Assembly (NCBI RefSeq): GCF_012913485.1
Contig: NZ_CP051774.1
Coordinates: 6,014,001-6,078,000 of the forward strand
Reading direction: 5' to 3'
Length of the DNA stretch: 64,000 bases
DNA from: Luteolibacter luteus
GTDB taxonomy: Bacteria; Verrucomicrobiota; Verrucomicrobiia; Verrucomicrobiales; Akkermansiaceae
Shown here piece after piece: positions 26,811 through 35,284 of the stretch. The notes below the pieces were generated by a model that saw only the letters and a program-made list of their open reading frames with translations, was not told where the DNA came from and did not search any database. Made by a program: the position numbers and the translations under genes. Positions within the stretch are counted from its first letter, which is position 1. Every line of letters begins with the position of its first letter.

Positions 26811-27238
26811 CGGGGTTTCGCGAAAATAGGGGGCATCCGGGTCCTGTCAAATGGGTGTTTTTTGCACGAAAGGGGGATCGCCGGGTAATCGATCCTGATT
26901 TGGGCAGCATCCTTGAAGGGCGGGATATCGGAGGGACGGAAGCCCGCTTCGGGCAAAAGCTCAGGGAGCGCAACTGGTTCGCCGGGCTCCAATGTTCTCT
27001 CTGCTCTGATTTCCAGAGCATTCGGAATAAAGGAGATCCTCGGGCTCTCCAGTGGCTTTCTGAGAACTTGCCCGCAGAATTTCGCTGAATTTAGGTTTCA
27101 TTGGCCAACCGTGTTTGAAAGAAAAGCCCTGCGTGGGCGTATCGGCCCCGCCCGCGGAAAATGGTGCCGCTTTTGTCCTCGAGGAGAATTTGAGCACCGC
27201 CCCGGACGTAGAGTTTTGAAGGATCAGAGATGAAGGAA
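26811..27238. other. 428-base gap with divergent promoters
   Basis: Lies between the divergently oriented kamA-like gene and the GxGYxYP gene. No coding frame with protein-like composition is seen. Confidence 0.4.
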
Positions 27239-29341
27239 ATGTCGAAGAGAGCTTGCTTGATGATGATGGGGATGGGCGCGCTGCCACTCGCGGTCGCGGC
27301 GGAGGCACCGAAGAACCTCTACAGCCCCTACAGCCACGTCACGAATATCACGGAGGGCCTCTCATGGCCGAAGGGGCAGGCGGTTCCGACCTTCGCCACC
27401 CCGGCGGAAAAGCTCGATACCATCACCATGCAAGATCTCTCGAAGGACGAGCAACTCACCTTCTCCGCCCTCCAAGGCCGGGTAAACCGGAAGCAACCGC
27501 GCATCCTTCTCGTCGACAATCGCGCCGGGGAAGGCGCTTTTACCTGGGCGGATACCTGCGGCTTTTCCCAGCGCGAACTCTACCCGCGCGAGCGCCGCTA
27601 CGAGCTGGCCGCGAAGTATGCGAAGGAGATCGATGGCGTGGTCCTCTACGATTCCACACTGAGCCCGCACTACCGGAATCTCGCCGGGACGGTGGCTTCG
27701 CAGATGAATGCGGTCCCGGCGAATCGCGCGATTTTCGAGGAGCTGAACAAGAACGGCGCGAATCTGAAGGTCGTGGAAGATCTCACCGCGCTGAAGTTCA
27801 CCAAGCCGCTGGAGATCTACGGCCACATGCTGGAGAAGTATTGGCCGAAGTCCGAGAAGCGTCTGATCGTCAGCGCGAAGCCTCATGACGAGGGAGGCGG
27901 TGGCGATTATCATCACACCCGCGACATCGCGGCAGCCACCGGCGCCGCCGTCGTCTGGCTGGATACCCGCGTGCCGGAAGAGCGGGATCTCCTGCGGAAG
28001 TTTTTCAAGGACATGAAGGCGGGCGAGGCGATCGCGCTCGGCTGGTACGCCACGGAACGCACCGGCATCACCACGGCCTCGGAATTCGGCATCGGCACGA
28101 TGCCCGCGGATTTCCTCGTCAGTCCCACGACTTATGCGGGCACGGATCACACGATCCGCATCCCGGCGGTGCCAAAGAAGCCGGAGCTGGAGAACAAGGT
28201 CTACGTGGCCATCTTCATCAGCGATGGCGATAACCTGCAGTACACCCAGCACGCCATGCGGCAGAACTGGGATCGCATCGGTGCGGACCGGGGGAAGATC
28301 GCGCTGAATTGGACCATTGCGCCCGGCCTGGTGGACGTGGCTCCGGCCTACATGAATTACTACTATGGTTCTGCGACTTTGAAGGATTGCTTCGTCACCG
28401 GTCCATCCGGGATGGGCTACATGATGCCCACGAACACCCTCGATGAGCCTGGCGCTCCGGTGGGGGAATCGCTGAAGGACCCGGCGATGATGGATGGCTA
28501 CACGCGCCTGACGGAGACCTATCTCCAGCGCTCCGGCTTGCGGGTGATCACGATCTGGGATGAGGCCTCACCGGCGCTGCGCCAGGCCTATGAGCGGAAT
28601 TGCCGCCACCTCTACGGAGCCACCGTGCAGAATTTCAAGGACATGCCCTCCGTCGCGAGCAGCGTGGAGGACGGGCGCGTGCGCTTCGACAAGCTGGAGA
28701 TCCCCTATGGAAGTTCCCGCGAGCATCTCGGGGGATCGTTGCATCGCCAGATCAAGCGCTGGGATGGCAAGGGCCCGCACTTCGTGTCCTATCAGGTGGA
28801 TGTCTGGGGGCAGCTGCGCGTGCATCATCTGATCGAGCTGAATGAGGAACTGCAGAAGGAATTCCCCGGGAAGGTGGAGTTCGTGCGGGCGGATCATTAT
28901 TTCAATCTCTTCAATGAGGCGAATGGCCTGCCTCACAGCCTGACGATGTCCGCTTCGGCAAAGGTCAGCAGCAGTGCGCCTTCCGAGAAAGTGGAGCAGG
29001 CAATGGACGGCACCCCGACCACCCTGTGGAGCGCTGCCGTCCCGGGGAAACAATCGCTGAGCTTTGACCTGGGCGGCAGCTACAAGGTGAGGCGCTGCGT
29101 CATCCACCATGCCGGCGACAATGGCATGGCCCCGAAGGAGAATACAAAGGACTTCGCCGTGCAGGTCAGCACGGATGGGAAGGATTGGAAGACCGTCCAG
29201 CTTATCAAGGGGAACAAGGACAACGTCACCGATCTCGAATTTCCTGCCGTCCCGGCAACGAAAGTCAGGGTCCTCATCGACAAGCCTGGCGAAGATGGCA
29301 CCGCCCGCATTGCGGACGTGGAAATCTTCGGCGTGAAGTGA
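27239..29341 (+). CDS. secreted GxGYxYP-domain protein with F5/8C-like module
   Basis: About 700 residues with a signal peptide (MSKRACLMMMGMGALPLAVAAEA). The N-terminal and central parts match the GxGYxYP glycoside-hydrolase-associated family: ISDGDNLQYTQHAM, then GPSGMGYMMPTNT as the signature GxGYxxP. The last 130 residues (SASAKVSSSAPSEKVEQAMDG onward, with FDLGGSYKVRRCVIHH) form a discoidin/F5-8 type-C carbohydrate-binding module. Probably a periplasmic or surface glycan-processing protein; the family's activity is not established. The ATG at 27239 is preferred over 27230 because it opens the signal peptide directly. Confidence 0.85.
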   Translation: MSKRACLMMMGMGALPLAVAAEAPKNLYSPYSHVTNITEGLSWPKGQAVPTFATPAEKLDTITMQDLSKDEQLTFSALQGRVNRKQPRILLVDNRAGEGAFTWADTCGFSQRELYPRERRYELAAKYAKEIDGVVLYDSTLSPHYRNLAGTVASQMNAVPANRAIFEELNKNGANLKVVEDLTALKFTKPLEIYGHMLEKYWPKSEKRLIVSAKPHDEGGGGDYHHTRDIAAATGAAVVWLDTRVPEERDLLRKFFKDMKAGEAIALGWYATERTGITTASEFGIGTMPADFLVSPTTYAGTDHTIRIPAVPKKPELENKVYVAIFISDGDNLQYTQHAMRQNWDRIGADRGKIALNWTIAPGLVDVAPAYMNYYYGSATLKDCFVTGPSGMGYMMPTNTLDEPGAPVGESLKDPAMMDGYTRLTETYLQRSGLRVITIWDEASPALRQAYERNCRHLYGATVQNFKDMPSVASSVEDGRVRFDKLEIPYGSSREHLGGSLHRQIKRWDGKGPHFVSYQVDVWGQLRVHHLIELNEELQKEFPGKVEFVRADHYFNLFNEANGLPHSLTMSASAKVSSSAPSEKVEQAMDGTPTTLWSAAVPGKQSLSFDLGGSYKVRRCVIHHAGDNGMAPKENTKDFAVQVSTDGKDWKTVQLIKGNKDNVTDLEFPAVPATKVRVLIDKPGEDGTARIADVEIFGVK

Positions 29342-29566
29342 CGCCTTGTTTGGCGGGTAAGGAAGCTTGGCCTGCGGTTTACCGATTACCAGCTGCTCTT
29401 CTAAATGCCTGAAGGGGCAATTTTCAATAGCCCGGGGTGGTTGGGAAGAGGACGGTGCCCTGCAGGAGCATTGGTGGCATCGCTGCCGCCTGGCTTCTTT
29501 CTTCCTGTAAAAAATTCCCCCAAATCCTGTCTCCTTTTTCCATGCGTGCCGGATATCCCTTGAACC

Positions 29567-31474
29567 ATGGAATTATCCGACCGGGAGTTGCTCGACCGCT
29601 TTGTCACGAACCGTGACGAGGCTGCTTTCCGGATGCTGGTGGAGCGCCACCTGGCAGTGGTTCATGGAGTTGCCCGCCGGGTCACGGCGAATGGAGAACT
29701 GGCACGGGATGTCGCCCAGAATGCCTTCGTTCGTCTGGCCCGGCGGGCCGCCCTGATCCCGCGGGACCTTTCCCTTTCCGCATGGCTCCACCGCGTGACC
29801 CATCATCTGGCGATCGACATGGTTCGCGGGGAGGAACGCCGGAAGAAGCGGGAGTCCGCTACCCACGCCGCTGCCGCCATGGACTCCGATCCCACGCCGC
29901 CACCCGATTGGTCGGCGCTGGCTCCTGTTGTCGATTCCCTCGTCAACCGATTGCCCGCGGCCGATCGCGATCTCGTCCTGCTCCGCTTCTACCGGAATGA
30001 ACCTCATGCCGCGATCGCCCGGCAACTCGGCCTCAGCGAGGCCGCGGCGAAGAAGCGTGCCACCCGTGCCTTGGAAAAGCTCCGCGCGCTGCTCGCCAAG
30101 CAGGGCATCGCCACCTCCGCGGTCGCGCTCGCCGCGCTACTGCCCGCGCATGCCGCACCGCCGGTATCGGGATCGATGATCCTCTCCGTGAGTGCCGCGG
30201 CGAAGGGAATCCTTCCCGCCGCCCCTCAGGGCCTGAACCTCCATCTTGCCATGACCACCGCGCAAAAGACCGCTGTCGCCGCTGCGGCCCTCGTCTTCCT
30301 CGGATCGCTGGGCTACGCCATCCGTAGTAGTCCACCGCTTCCACCAGCAGGGATCGCGCTTGCCTCCGCATCCGGCGCCGCCGCGGGTGATGCCAAGGCC
30401 GCCGCCCGCCGAGAACGCGGCAGCGGCCTCAGCGCGGAGGAGCGATTGGAAAAGCTCCGCCAGATCATGGCCATCCCCGGGAAACTGGAACGCCCGCGGC
30501 AGTTCCTGGAATTCATCGATACGCTTTCGTCCAAGGAGATCGCAGAGACCGCGGGCCAGCTCCAGCAATTGAAGGTCGCCGATTCAACAGCGGAGTTCAC
30601 GATGCTCCTGGAAGCGTGGACAAAGGTAGATCCCTTGGGGGCGCTGGCGTGGTCGATGGAGACGACGAAAGGAGGGCCACACGCCGTGATCCTTTCCACC
30701 TGGGGAGAATTCGATCCGGAAGCCGCGGTCGATTGGGTGCTGCAAAATGTGCCGCAGCCCTTCACCGATGACACCAAGCGGAGCGCGCTGTTGTCGGTGG
30801 TCGGTGGCATAGCGGCAAGGGATCCCGCGGCCGCGGTGAAGGCGCTGGACCACGTGCCCGAGGAAAAGATGCGGACCCAATCCCTGCTTTTCCTGGCCAG
30901 TAGCATGGATGGTTCAGGTAAGGTCGCAGAGCTGTTGGACGCCGTAAAGCCGGGGCCGATGTGCAGCGCCTTGGCGGCGTGGTCCACCACCGGGCTGGTA
31001 CTCGATGGCCGGGGCGATAAGGCGATCGAGTTGCTCCTCGCCGATGAAGGGGCCCGGAAGATCGAGCCTCTCGGGAATCTCTTCTCCCTTTGGTATTACG
31101 AAGCACCGGACGCCGCTCTGGCGAGTCTGGAGAAGGTGCCTGAGGGACCTTTCCGCGATGAGGCCGCGGCGACCCTGTGCCTCCGGGCAGGCAGTGAGCG
31201 GCCGGAGCTGAGCATGGACCTGCTCAAGCGCTACCCCGGGATGAAGAGCGACAAGCTCCTCGCTCAATTGGCGGACGAGATTCCGGTGCCCCATGCGCTC
31301 GATGAGATGCTCTTTGAAATGAGTGATACCAAGCTGCGGGATGAGGCCCAGATCATGCGCCTGAAACTCTGGAAGCGGTGGGGCGGGGAGGAGGTCCGCA
31401 AGTGGATGGACAGCCACGACCTTTCGCCCGCTGTCCGGGAGGCAGTTCTAACAGCACAAGACAAAGCGGAATAA
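29567..31474 (+). CDS. ECF sigma factor fused to membrane anchor and repeat domain
   Basis: 635 residues. Residues 1-190 are an ECF sigma factor: region 2 with FVTNRDEAAFRMLVERHL and AFVRLARRA...LSAWLHRVTHH, region 4 with LPAADRDLVLLRFYRNEPHAAIARQLGLSEAAAKKR. Residues near 225-250 form one membrane segment (AVAAAALVFLGSLGYAI). The remaining 380 residues are helical repeats, probably outside the membrane. The fusion puts the regulator and a likely sensor or tether in one chain, with no separate anti-sigma gene. The stop overlaps the next ATG by one base (TAATG), so the downstream gene is coupled. Confidence 0.85.
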   Translation: MELSDRELLDRFVTNRDEAAFRMLVERHLAVVHGVARRVTANGELARDVAQNAFVRLARRAALIPRDLSLSAWLHRVTHHLAIDMVRGEERRKKRESATHAAAAMDSDPTPPPDWSALAPVVDSLVNRLPAADRDLVLLRFYRNEPHAAIARQLGLSEAAAKKRATRALEKLRALLAKQGIATSAVALAALLPAHAAPPVSGSMILSVSAAAKGILPAAPQGLNLHLAMTTAQKTAVAAAALVFLGSLGYAIRSSPPLPPAGIALASASGAAAGDAKAAARRERGSGLSAEERLEKLRQIMAIPGKLERPRQFLEFIDTLSSKEIAETAGQLQQLKVADSTAEFTMLLEAWTKVDPLGALAWSMETTKGGPHAVILSTWGEFDPEAAVDWVLQNVPQPFTDDTKRSALLSVVGGIAARDPAAAVKALDHVPEEKMRTQSLLFLASSMDGSGKVAELLDAVKPGPMCSALAAWSTTGLVLDGRGDKAIELLLADEGARKIEPLGNLFSLWYYEAPDAALASLEKVPEGPFRDEAAATLCLRAGSERPELSMDLLKRYPGMKSDKLLAQLADEIPVPHALDEMLFEMSDTKLRDEAQIMRLKLWKRWGGEEVRKWMDSHDLSPAVREAVLTAQDKAE

Positions 31475-32688
31475 TGAAGCCGGAAAGTGCCACCCTTTAC
31501 GCCGTCTCGGGGCTCCTGCTCCTGTCCGCGCTCTGCGTGGGCGGCAGGATTTATGTGGATGAGAAGGGGGGCGCGGCAGCACTGCCGCCTGCCAAGCCTG
31601 CGAAGGCCCTTGGTGACCCTGCGCCAGAAGTTGCGCGGGGCGCTCTGCCGAAGCCGATGGCGAGACCGGGCGACTCGTCTCCGCTGGTCAGCCAGTTGCG
31701 TGCGATTCTCGCCTTGGGAACCACGATCGATCGGACGAAGGCGCTGTTGGCGCTGACGGCCGGTTTTAAGGATCCCGAGGACTGGAGGCGCGCCCTGACG
31801 GCGCTGGATGAACTTGGCGTCCGCCGCGGCTTCTCGGGTTGGGATGTGATCATGTATGCTTGGGCGGAGTCGGATCCCCTGACCGCCATGACCTATTCGA
31901 TCGAGAACAAGGTTGGAACGGATTACGTGATGGAGATTTGGCTGTCGGTCGATCCCGATGGGGCGCTCGCGTATTTGGAATCTCCGGAAGGGAAGCAGGA
32001 GATCCAGATTTGGAGGAACCTGGTTGGGAGCACGATGAATCGTCTCGGCGGAGATCTGCCTCGCTTGGAGCGCTTGCTGAAGGCCATTCCCGAGAATGAG
32101 CGCAGGATGGTGGCACCTTACCTGAAGACGAAGTTTACCGCTCCTTACGAGACCCTGAAGCCATGGGTCGGATCACTCGATCCTTGGTTGAAGGAGGCGG
32201 TGGTTCGGATGCTGATGCAGGGGCTGCCCGACATGCAGCAGAAGCTGGTGGTGGCGGCGGACTTTCCGGAGCAGGTGGGGGCGCAGGGACAGTCGATGAT
32301 TTACGCGGCGTGGATGAAGGAGAATGAGGCGGAGGCGATGGCCGCCTTCGATGCGATGGAGGAGGGACCAAGCCACAAGGCCGCCTTGGGTGCGGCAATG
32401 ATGCATTACTATCGGTCTGCGCGCTTGGCGGAGGCGCTGGAGCTTTACAAGAAGTGGCCGGAGGAAGTCGGCCAGCCCTTCCTCTCCGATCTGCTCCTGT
32501 GTGAACGGGTGGAAGATGCGGAGGTGATCCTGGCTTCGATCCCGCTGCATCAGAGCGAATCCCTGCGCTTGAACCGCTACCGCGTGGCCTTGGAGATGTG
32601 GTTCTCGAAAGAACCGGATGCCGTCAGAAAGTGGCTCGCCGAAAATGAAGTCCCGGAGATCGTCCGGAAGGAGTGGGACGGGAAGTAG
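31474..32688 (+). CDS. membrane-anchored repeat protein coupled to ECF sigma
   Basis: 404 residues from an ATG overlapping the sigma-factor stop. One N-terminal membrane segment (YAVSGLLLLSALCVGGRIYV) is followed by a Pro/Ala stretch and helical repeats resembling those in the C-terminal part of the sigma fusion (for example WAESDPLTAMTYSIEN here against WTKVDPLGALAWSMET there). It is therefore a paralogue of that extracytoplasmic part. It may oligomerise with, or compete for ligand with, the sigma fusion; this is inference. Confidence 0.75.
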   Translation: MKPESATLYAVSGLLLLSALCVGGRIYVDEKGGAAALPPAKPAKALGDPAPEVARGALPKPMARPGDSSPLVSQLRAILALGTTIDRTKALLALTAGFKDPEDWRRALTALDELGVRRGFSGWDVIMYAWAESDPLTAMTYSIENKVGTDYVMEIWLSVDPDGALAYLESPEGKQEIQIWRNLVGSTMNRLGGDLPRLERLLKAIPENERRMVAPYLKTKFTAPYETLKPWVGSLDPWLKEAVVRMLMQGLPDMQQKLVVAADFPEQVGAQGQSMIYAAWMKENEAEAMAAFDAMEEGPSHKAALGAAMMHYYRSARLAEALELYKKWPEEVGQPFLSDLLLCERVEDAEVILASIPLHQSESLRLNRYRVALEMWFSKEPDAVRKWLAENEVPEIVRKEWDGK

Positions 32689-32872
32689 GTCTGTTTCCGC
32701 GTGCTTTCCGACGCTGCCGTGGAGGCTCGGCGGATGTCGGGTGTTGATTCGGTCAATGTGTCTCTCGGATGGGACAAGCTTGTCATGTTTGTTGGGCAAA
32801 CTGTCGCATCGGATTTTCCCGGTGGGTTGTTAGATTGATTGAAAACCAATGCATTGGGTGGATGTGGGCCAG

Positions 32873-32887
32873 TGGCATCCCTCTTGC
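32873..32887 (+). promoter_or_regulatory. candidate sigma-54 promoter of hsp20
   Basis: TGGCATCCCTCTTGC matches the -24/-12 form, with GG (32874-32875) and GC (32886-32887) separated by exactly 10 bases. It lies 78 bases before the hsp20 start. No sigma-54 activator is present in the window, so this rests on the motif alone. Confidence 0.35.
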
Positions 32888-32964
32888 GATATGGGCTTCA
32901 TAAGGTCGCCGCAAGACGCGGCTGATCGAGCTTCAAACCAACCTATCAACACTAAATCAAGACC

Positions 32965-33417
32965 ATGAGAATACTGACCCATTGGAATCCGCTTCGCGAC
33001 GTCCAGGAATTTCAGAACCGCGTCTTTCACGCGCTTCAGACCGCTCCTGCGCAGGGCGAGGGGCAATGCAAGCCTACTGCTGTTGCCGACTGGGTGCCGG
33101 TCGTGGACGTCGTGGAGGATGAGAAGGAATTCCTCATCACCGCGGAGCTTCCCGAGGTCACCAAGGAAAATGTCCGCGTCACCGTCGACAAGGGTCAGCT
33201 GACTCTGAGCGGGGAACGGAAATTCGAGAAGGAGGAGAACGGGAAGAAGTATCACCGCGTGGAGCGCGCCTACGGGCAGTTCTCCCGAAGCTTCAAGCTC
33301 CCCGACACGGTCGATGCCGAGAAGGTGGAGGCTGAGTTCAAGGATGGTCTGCTCCGCATCCATCTCGCGAAGGTGGAGAAATCCGGTCCGCGCCAGATTG
33401 AGGTGAAGGCCGAATAA
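32965..33417 (+). CDS. hsp20: Hsp20 small heat-shock protein
   Basis: 150 residues with a complete alpha-crystallin domain. It starts at VPVVDVVEDEKEFLITAELPEV, includes LTLSGERKFEKEE and ends with the dimer motif AEFKDGLLRIHLAKVEK. An ATP-independent holdase that keeps unfolding proteins soluble in the cytoplasm. The N-terminal MRILTHWNPLRDVQEFQNRV is typical of the family. It stands alone with a 276-base upstream gap carrying a sigma-54-like site. Confidence 0.93.
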   Translation: MRILTHWNPLRDVQEFQNRVFHALQTAPAQGEGQCKPTAVADWVPVVDVVEDEKEFLITAELPEVTKENVRVTVDKGQLTLSGERKFEKEENGKKYHRVERAYGQFSRSFKLPDTVDAEKVEAEFKDGLLRIHLAKVEKSGPRQIEVKAE

Positions 33418-33448
33418 AGGACTGTTTTTTCATAGCATCGGATGGTGG

Positions 33449-33474
33449 CCCCGTCGCGCTTCGTCGCGGCGGGG
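33449..33474 (+). terminator. hairpin terminator with duplicated arm
   Basis: CCCCGTCGCG (33449-33458) pairs with CGCGGCGGGG (33465-33474) around CTTCGT, with one mismatch. The block CTTCGTCGCGGCGGGG is then repeated once more directly. It sits between the convergent hsp20 and sigma-factor genes and may serve both. Confidence 0.5.
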
Positions 33475-33526
33475 CTTCGTCGCGGCGGGGCTTCGTCATT
33501 CCGATGATGCCAGAGATCGGCAGGCC

Positions 33527-34765
33527 CTATTTCCAACAGCTGTCCGCCCGCTGCATGAGATGCTCGCGCAGGGCCTGGTCGTCGGTAAGCGCGGCGGCAC
33601 GCTGAAAGCCTTCGCGAGCCTCCTGTCCTCGATCTAGCAGGGCGAGAAGGTGGGCACGTGTTGCCCAATAGGGTTGATAGTTTCCGATGCGGTCTTCCGG
33701 AATGGAATCGAGCGCCGCCAAGCCCGCCGCGGCATCGCCACTCTGTGCCATGGCCACGGCGCGGCCGACCATGGAGCCGATGCCCGGTGCGAAATGGATC
33801 AATCCCTCGTAGAGCAGAAGGATCTGGGGCCAGTCGATGCCACCGTCCGGCAGGCGGTTCGCATGGATCGATTGGATCGCGGCTTCCAGTTGATAGCGGC
33901 CGATCGATCTCGCGCTGGAGGCCCGGCGTAGCAGCTGTTCCGCTTCCTCGATCATCGCACCGGACCATCGTTCCGGCGCCTGACGGTCCAGTGGCACGAA
34001 GCGTCCCTCGCCGTCATATCGGGCTTCGCGCCGGGCCTCGCAATGGAGCATCAGGGCCAGCAGGCCGAGGACTTCCGGTTCCTCGGGGACAAGCTTCAGG
34101 AGCATTCGGCCTAACAAGATCGCATCGCGCGCCAAGGCGTGCTGGGTTGAGCCCGGATCAGTTACGCTTTCCCAGCCGCTCGTATAGGCCGCATAGATGG
34201 CATCGAGGACGAAGGAGAGCCGATCCTTCCATTCCGGAGGCTCGGGAGCGCGGAACGGGATGCCTGCTTCGCGGATCTTGTTCTTCGCCCGCACCAAGCG
34301 CTGGCTCATCGCGGCTGGCGAAACGAGGAAGGCGGAAGCAATGCGCGCGGCGTCCACGCCGAGCACCACCTGGAGCATCAGCGGCGTTCGCGCCGCGGGA
34401 TCAATCGCCGGGTGAGCGCAGACAAAGAGCAGCTTTAGCCGCTCATCGGGAAAGGGCTCCGGCGAATCAAGCACTGCCTCCGCGCTTTCCGCCGCGACTT
34501 GGAGGAGCTCCTGCGAAGCTTGCCTCACCTGGCTGCGTCGCGCGGCATCGATGAGCCGATGACGGGCGACGTGCAACAACCATGCCTCCGGCTTTTGCGG
34601 AATGCCTTCGTCTGGCCAACGCTTGAGCGCTGCGACCAAGGCGTCTCCCAAGGCGTCCTCTGCCGCGGCGACATCCCGCGAGCGGGCCGCGAGATACGCG
34701 ACCAGCCGGCTGTAGGAATCGCGCACGACCGCTTCGACCGTGGCATGGGTGTCGCTGCCGCTCAT
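33527..34765 (-). CDS. ECF sigma factor, DUF6596-type, paired with YCII protein
   Basis: A 412-residue sigma factor. Region 2 (YLAARSRDVAAAEDALGDAL, PEAWLLHVARHRLIDAARR) and region 4 (LLQVVLGVDAARIASAFLVSPAAMSQRLVRAK) are followed by a 200-residue helical domain with YTSGWESVTDPGSTQHALARD and a TPR-like end. This large ECF class is nearly always encoded next to YCII/DGPF-domain proteins, as here (4 bases upstream). Regulatory target and signal are unknown. The start at 34765 gives the family N-terminus; the open frame upstream overlaps the YCII gene. Confidence 0.88.
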   Translation of the reverse strand: MSGSDTHATVEAVVRDSYSRLVAYLAARSRDVAAAEDALGDALVAALKRWPDEGIPQKPEAWLLHVARHRLIDAARRSQVRQASQELLQVAAESAEAVLDSPEPFPDERLKLLFVCAHPAIDPAARTPLMLQVVLGVDAARIASAFLVSPAAMSQRLVRAKNKIREAGIPFRAPEPPEWKDRLSFVLDAIYAAYTSGWESVTDPGSTQHALARDAILLGRMLLKLVPEEPEVLGLLALMLHCEARREARYDGEGRFVPLDRQAPERWSGAMIEEAEQLLRRASSARSIGRYQLEAAIQSIHANRLPDGGIDWPQILLLYEGLIHFAPGIGSMVGRAVAMAQSGDAAAGLAALDSIPEDRIGNYQPYWATRAHLLALLDRGQEAREGFQRAAALTDDQALREHLMQRADSCWK

Positions 34766-34769
34766 TCGA

Positions 34770-35135
34770 TCAGGCTTTCGCTGGTGCAGTGGCGAAATGC
34801 GAGCCGAGCAAGGGACGGACTTCGATGTGCGCGAAGGAGGCGGCAGGATGCCGTGCCGCCCATTCCAAGGCCGTGTCGAGGTCCGGGACATCAATAATGC
34901 CGAAGCCGGCGAGGAATTCCTTGGTCTCGGCATAGGGGCCGTCTTGGACCTGCCGCTTGCCATCGCGTATCGTGACGGTGGTGGTGCTCTCCGGCGAGCC
35001 GAGCCCGGCACCGCCGACGAAGATGCCGGCAGCCATCAGGGCTTCGCCGTAGGCTCTTCCGGCGGCGAGTGCCGCTCCGTCGTCGCGGCGGTCGAAGTGT
35101 TCCTGGGATTGGTGGACGAGTAAGGCGTATTTCAT
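34770..35135 (-). CDS. YCII-related (DGPF-domain) protein
   Basis: 121 residues with the YCII fold: MKYALLVHQSQEHF at the start, then VTIRDGKRQVQDGPYAETKEFLAGFGIIDV with the DGPF-like DGPYAETKE motif, and a final EVRPLLG. Function of these small ferredoxin-like proteins is unclear. The conserved pairing with an ECF sigma gene, repeated here, suggests they modulate the sigma factor or act on a ligand. Confidence 0.9.
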   Translation of the reverse strand: MKYALLVHQSQEHFDRRDDGAALAAGRAYGEALMAAGIFVGGAGLGSPESTTTVTIRDGKRQVQDGPYAETKEFLAGFGIIDVPDLDTALEWAARHPAASFAHIEVRPLLGSHFATAPAKA

Positions 35136-35232
35136 GATCGGTGTTGTTGTGGGCCACGGTGGCCGGTTTCACATCGATGACGGGTGAAGGGAGTTCGTTT
35201 CGACATTCGGGAAAAGAAGTAGGGCTGTTTCT

Positions 35233-35268
35233 CACAAAAAAACGCCGCCCCTTGCGAGGGCGGCGTTT
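35233..35268 (-). terminator. rng / cluster terminator
   Basis: AAACGCCGCCC (35240-35250) and GGGCGGCGTTT (35258-35268) make a perfect 11-bp stem with a 7-base loop. On the minus strand it is followed by TTTTTT, ending the mreB-to-rng transcript 17 bases after the rng stop. Confidence 0.88.
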
Positions 35269-35284
35269 GGAGTCAAAGCTTCGA

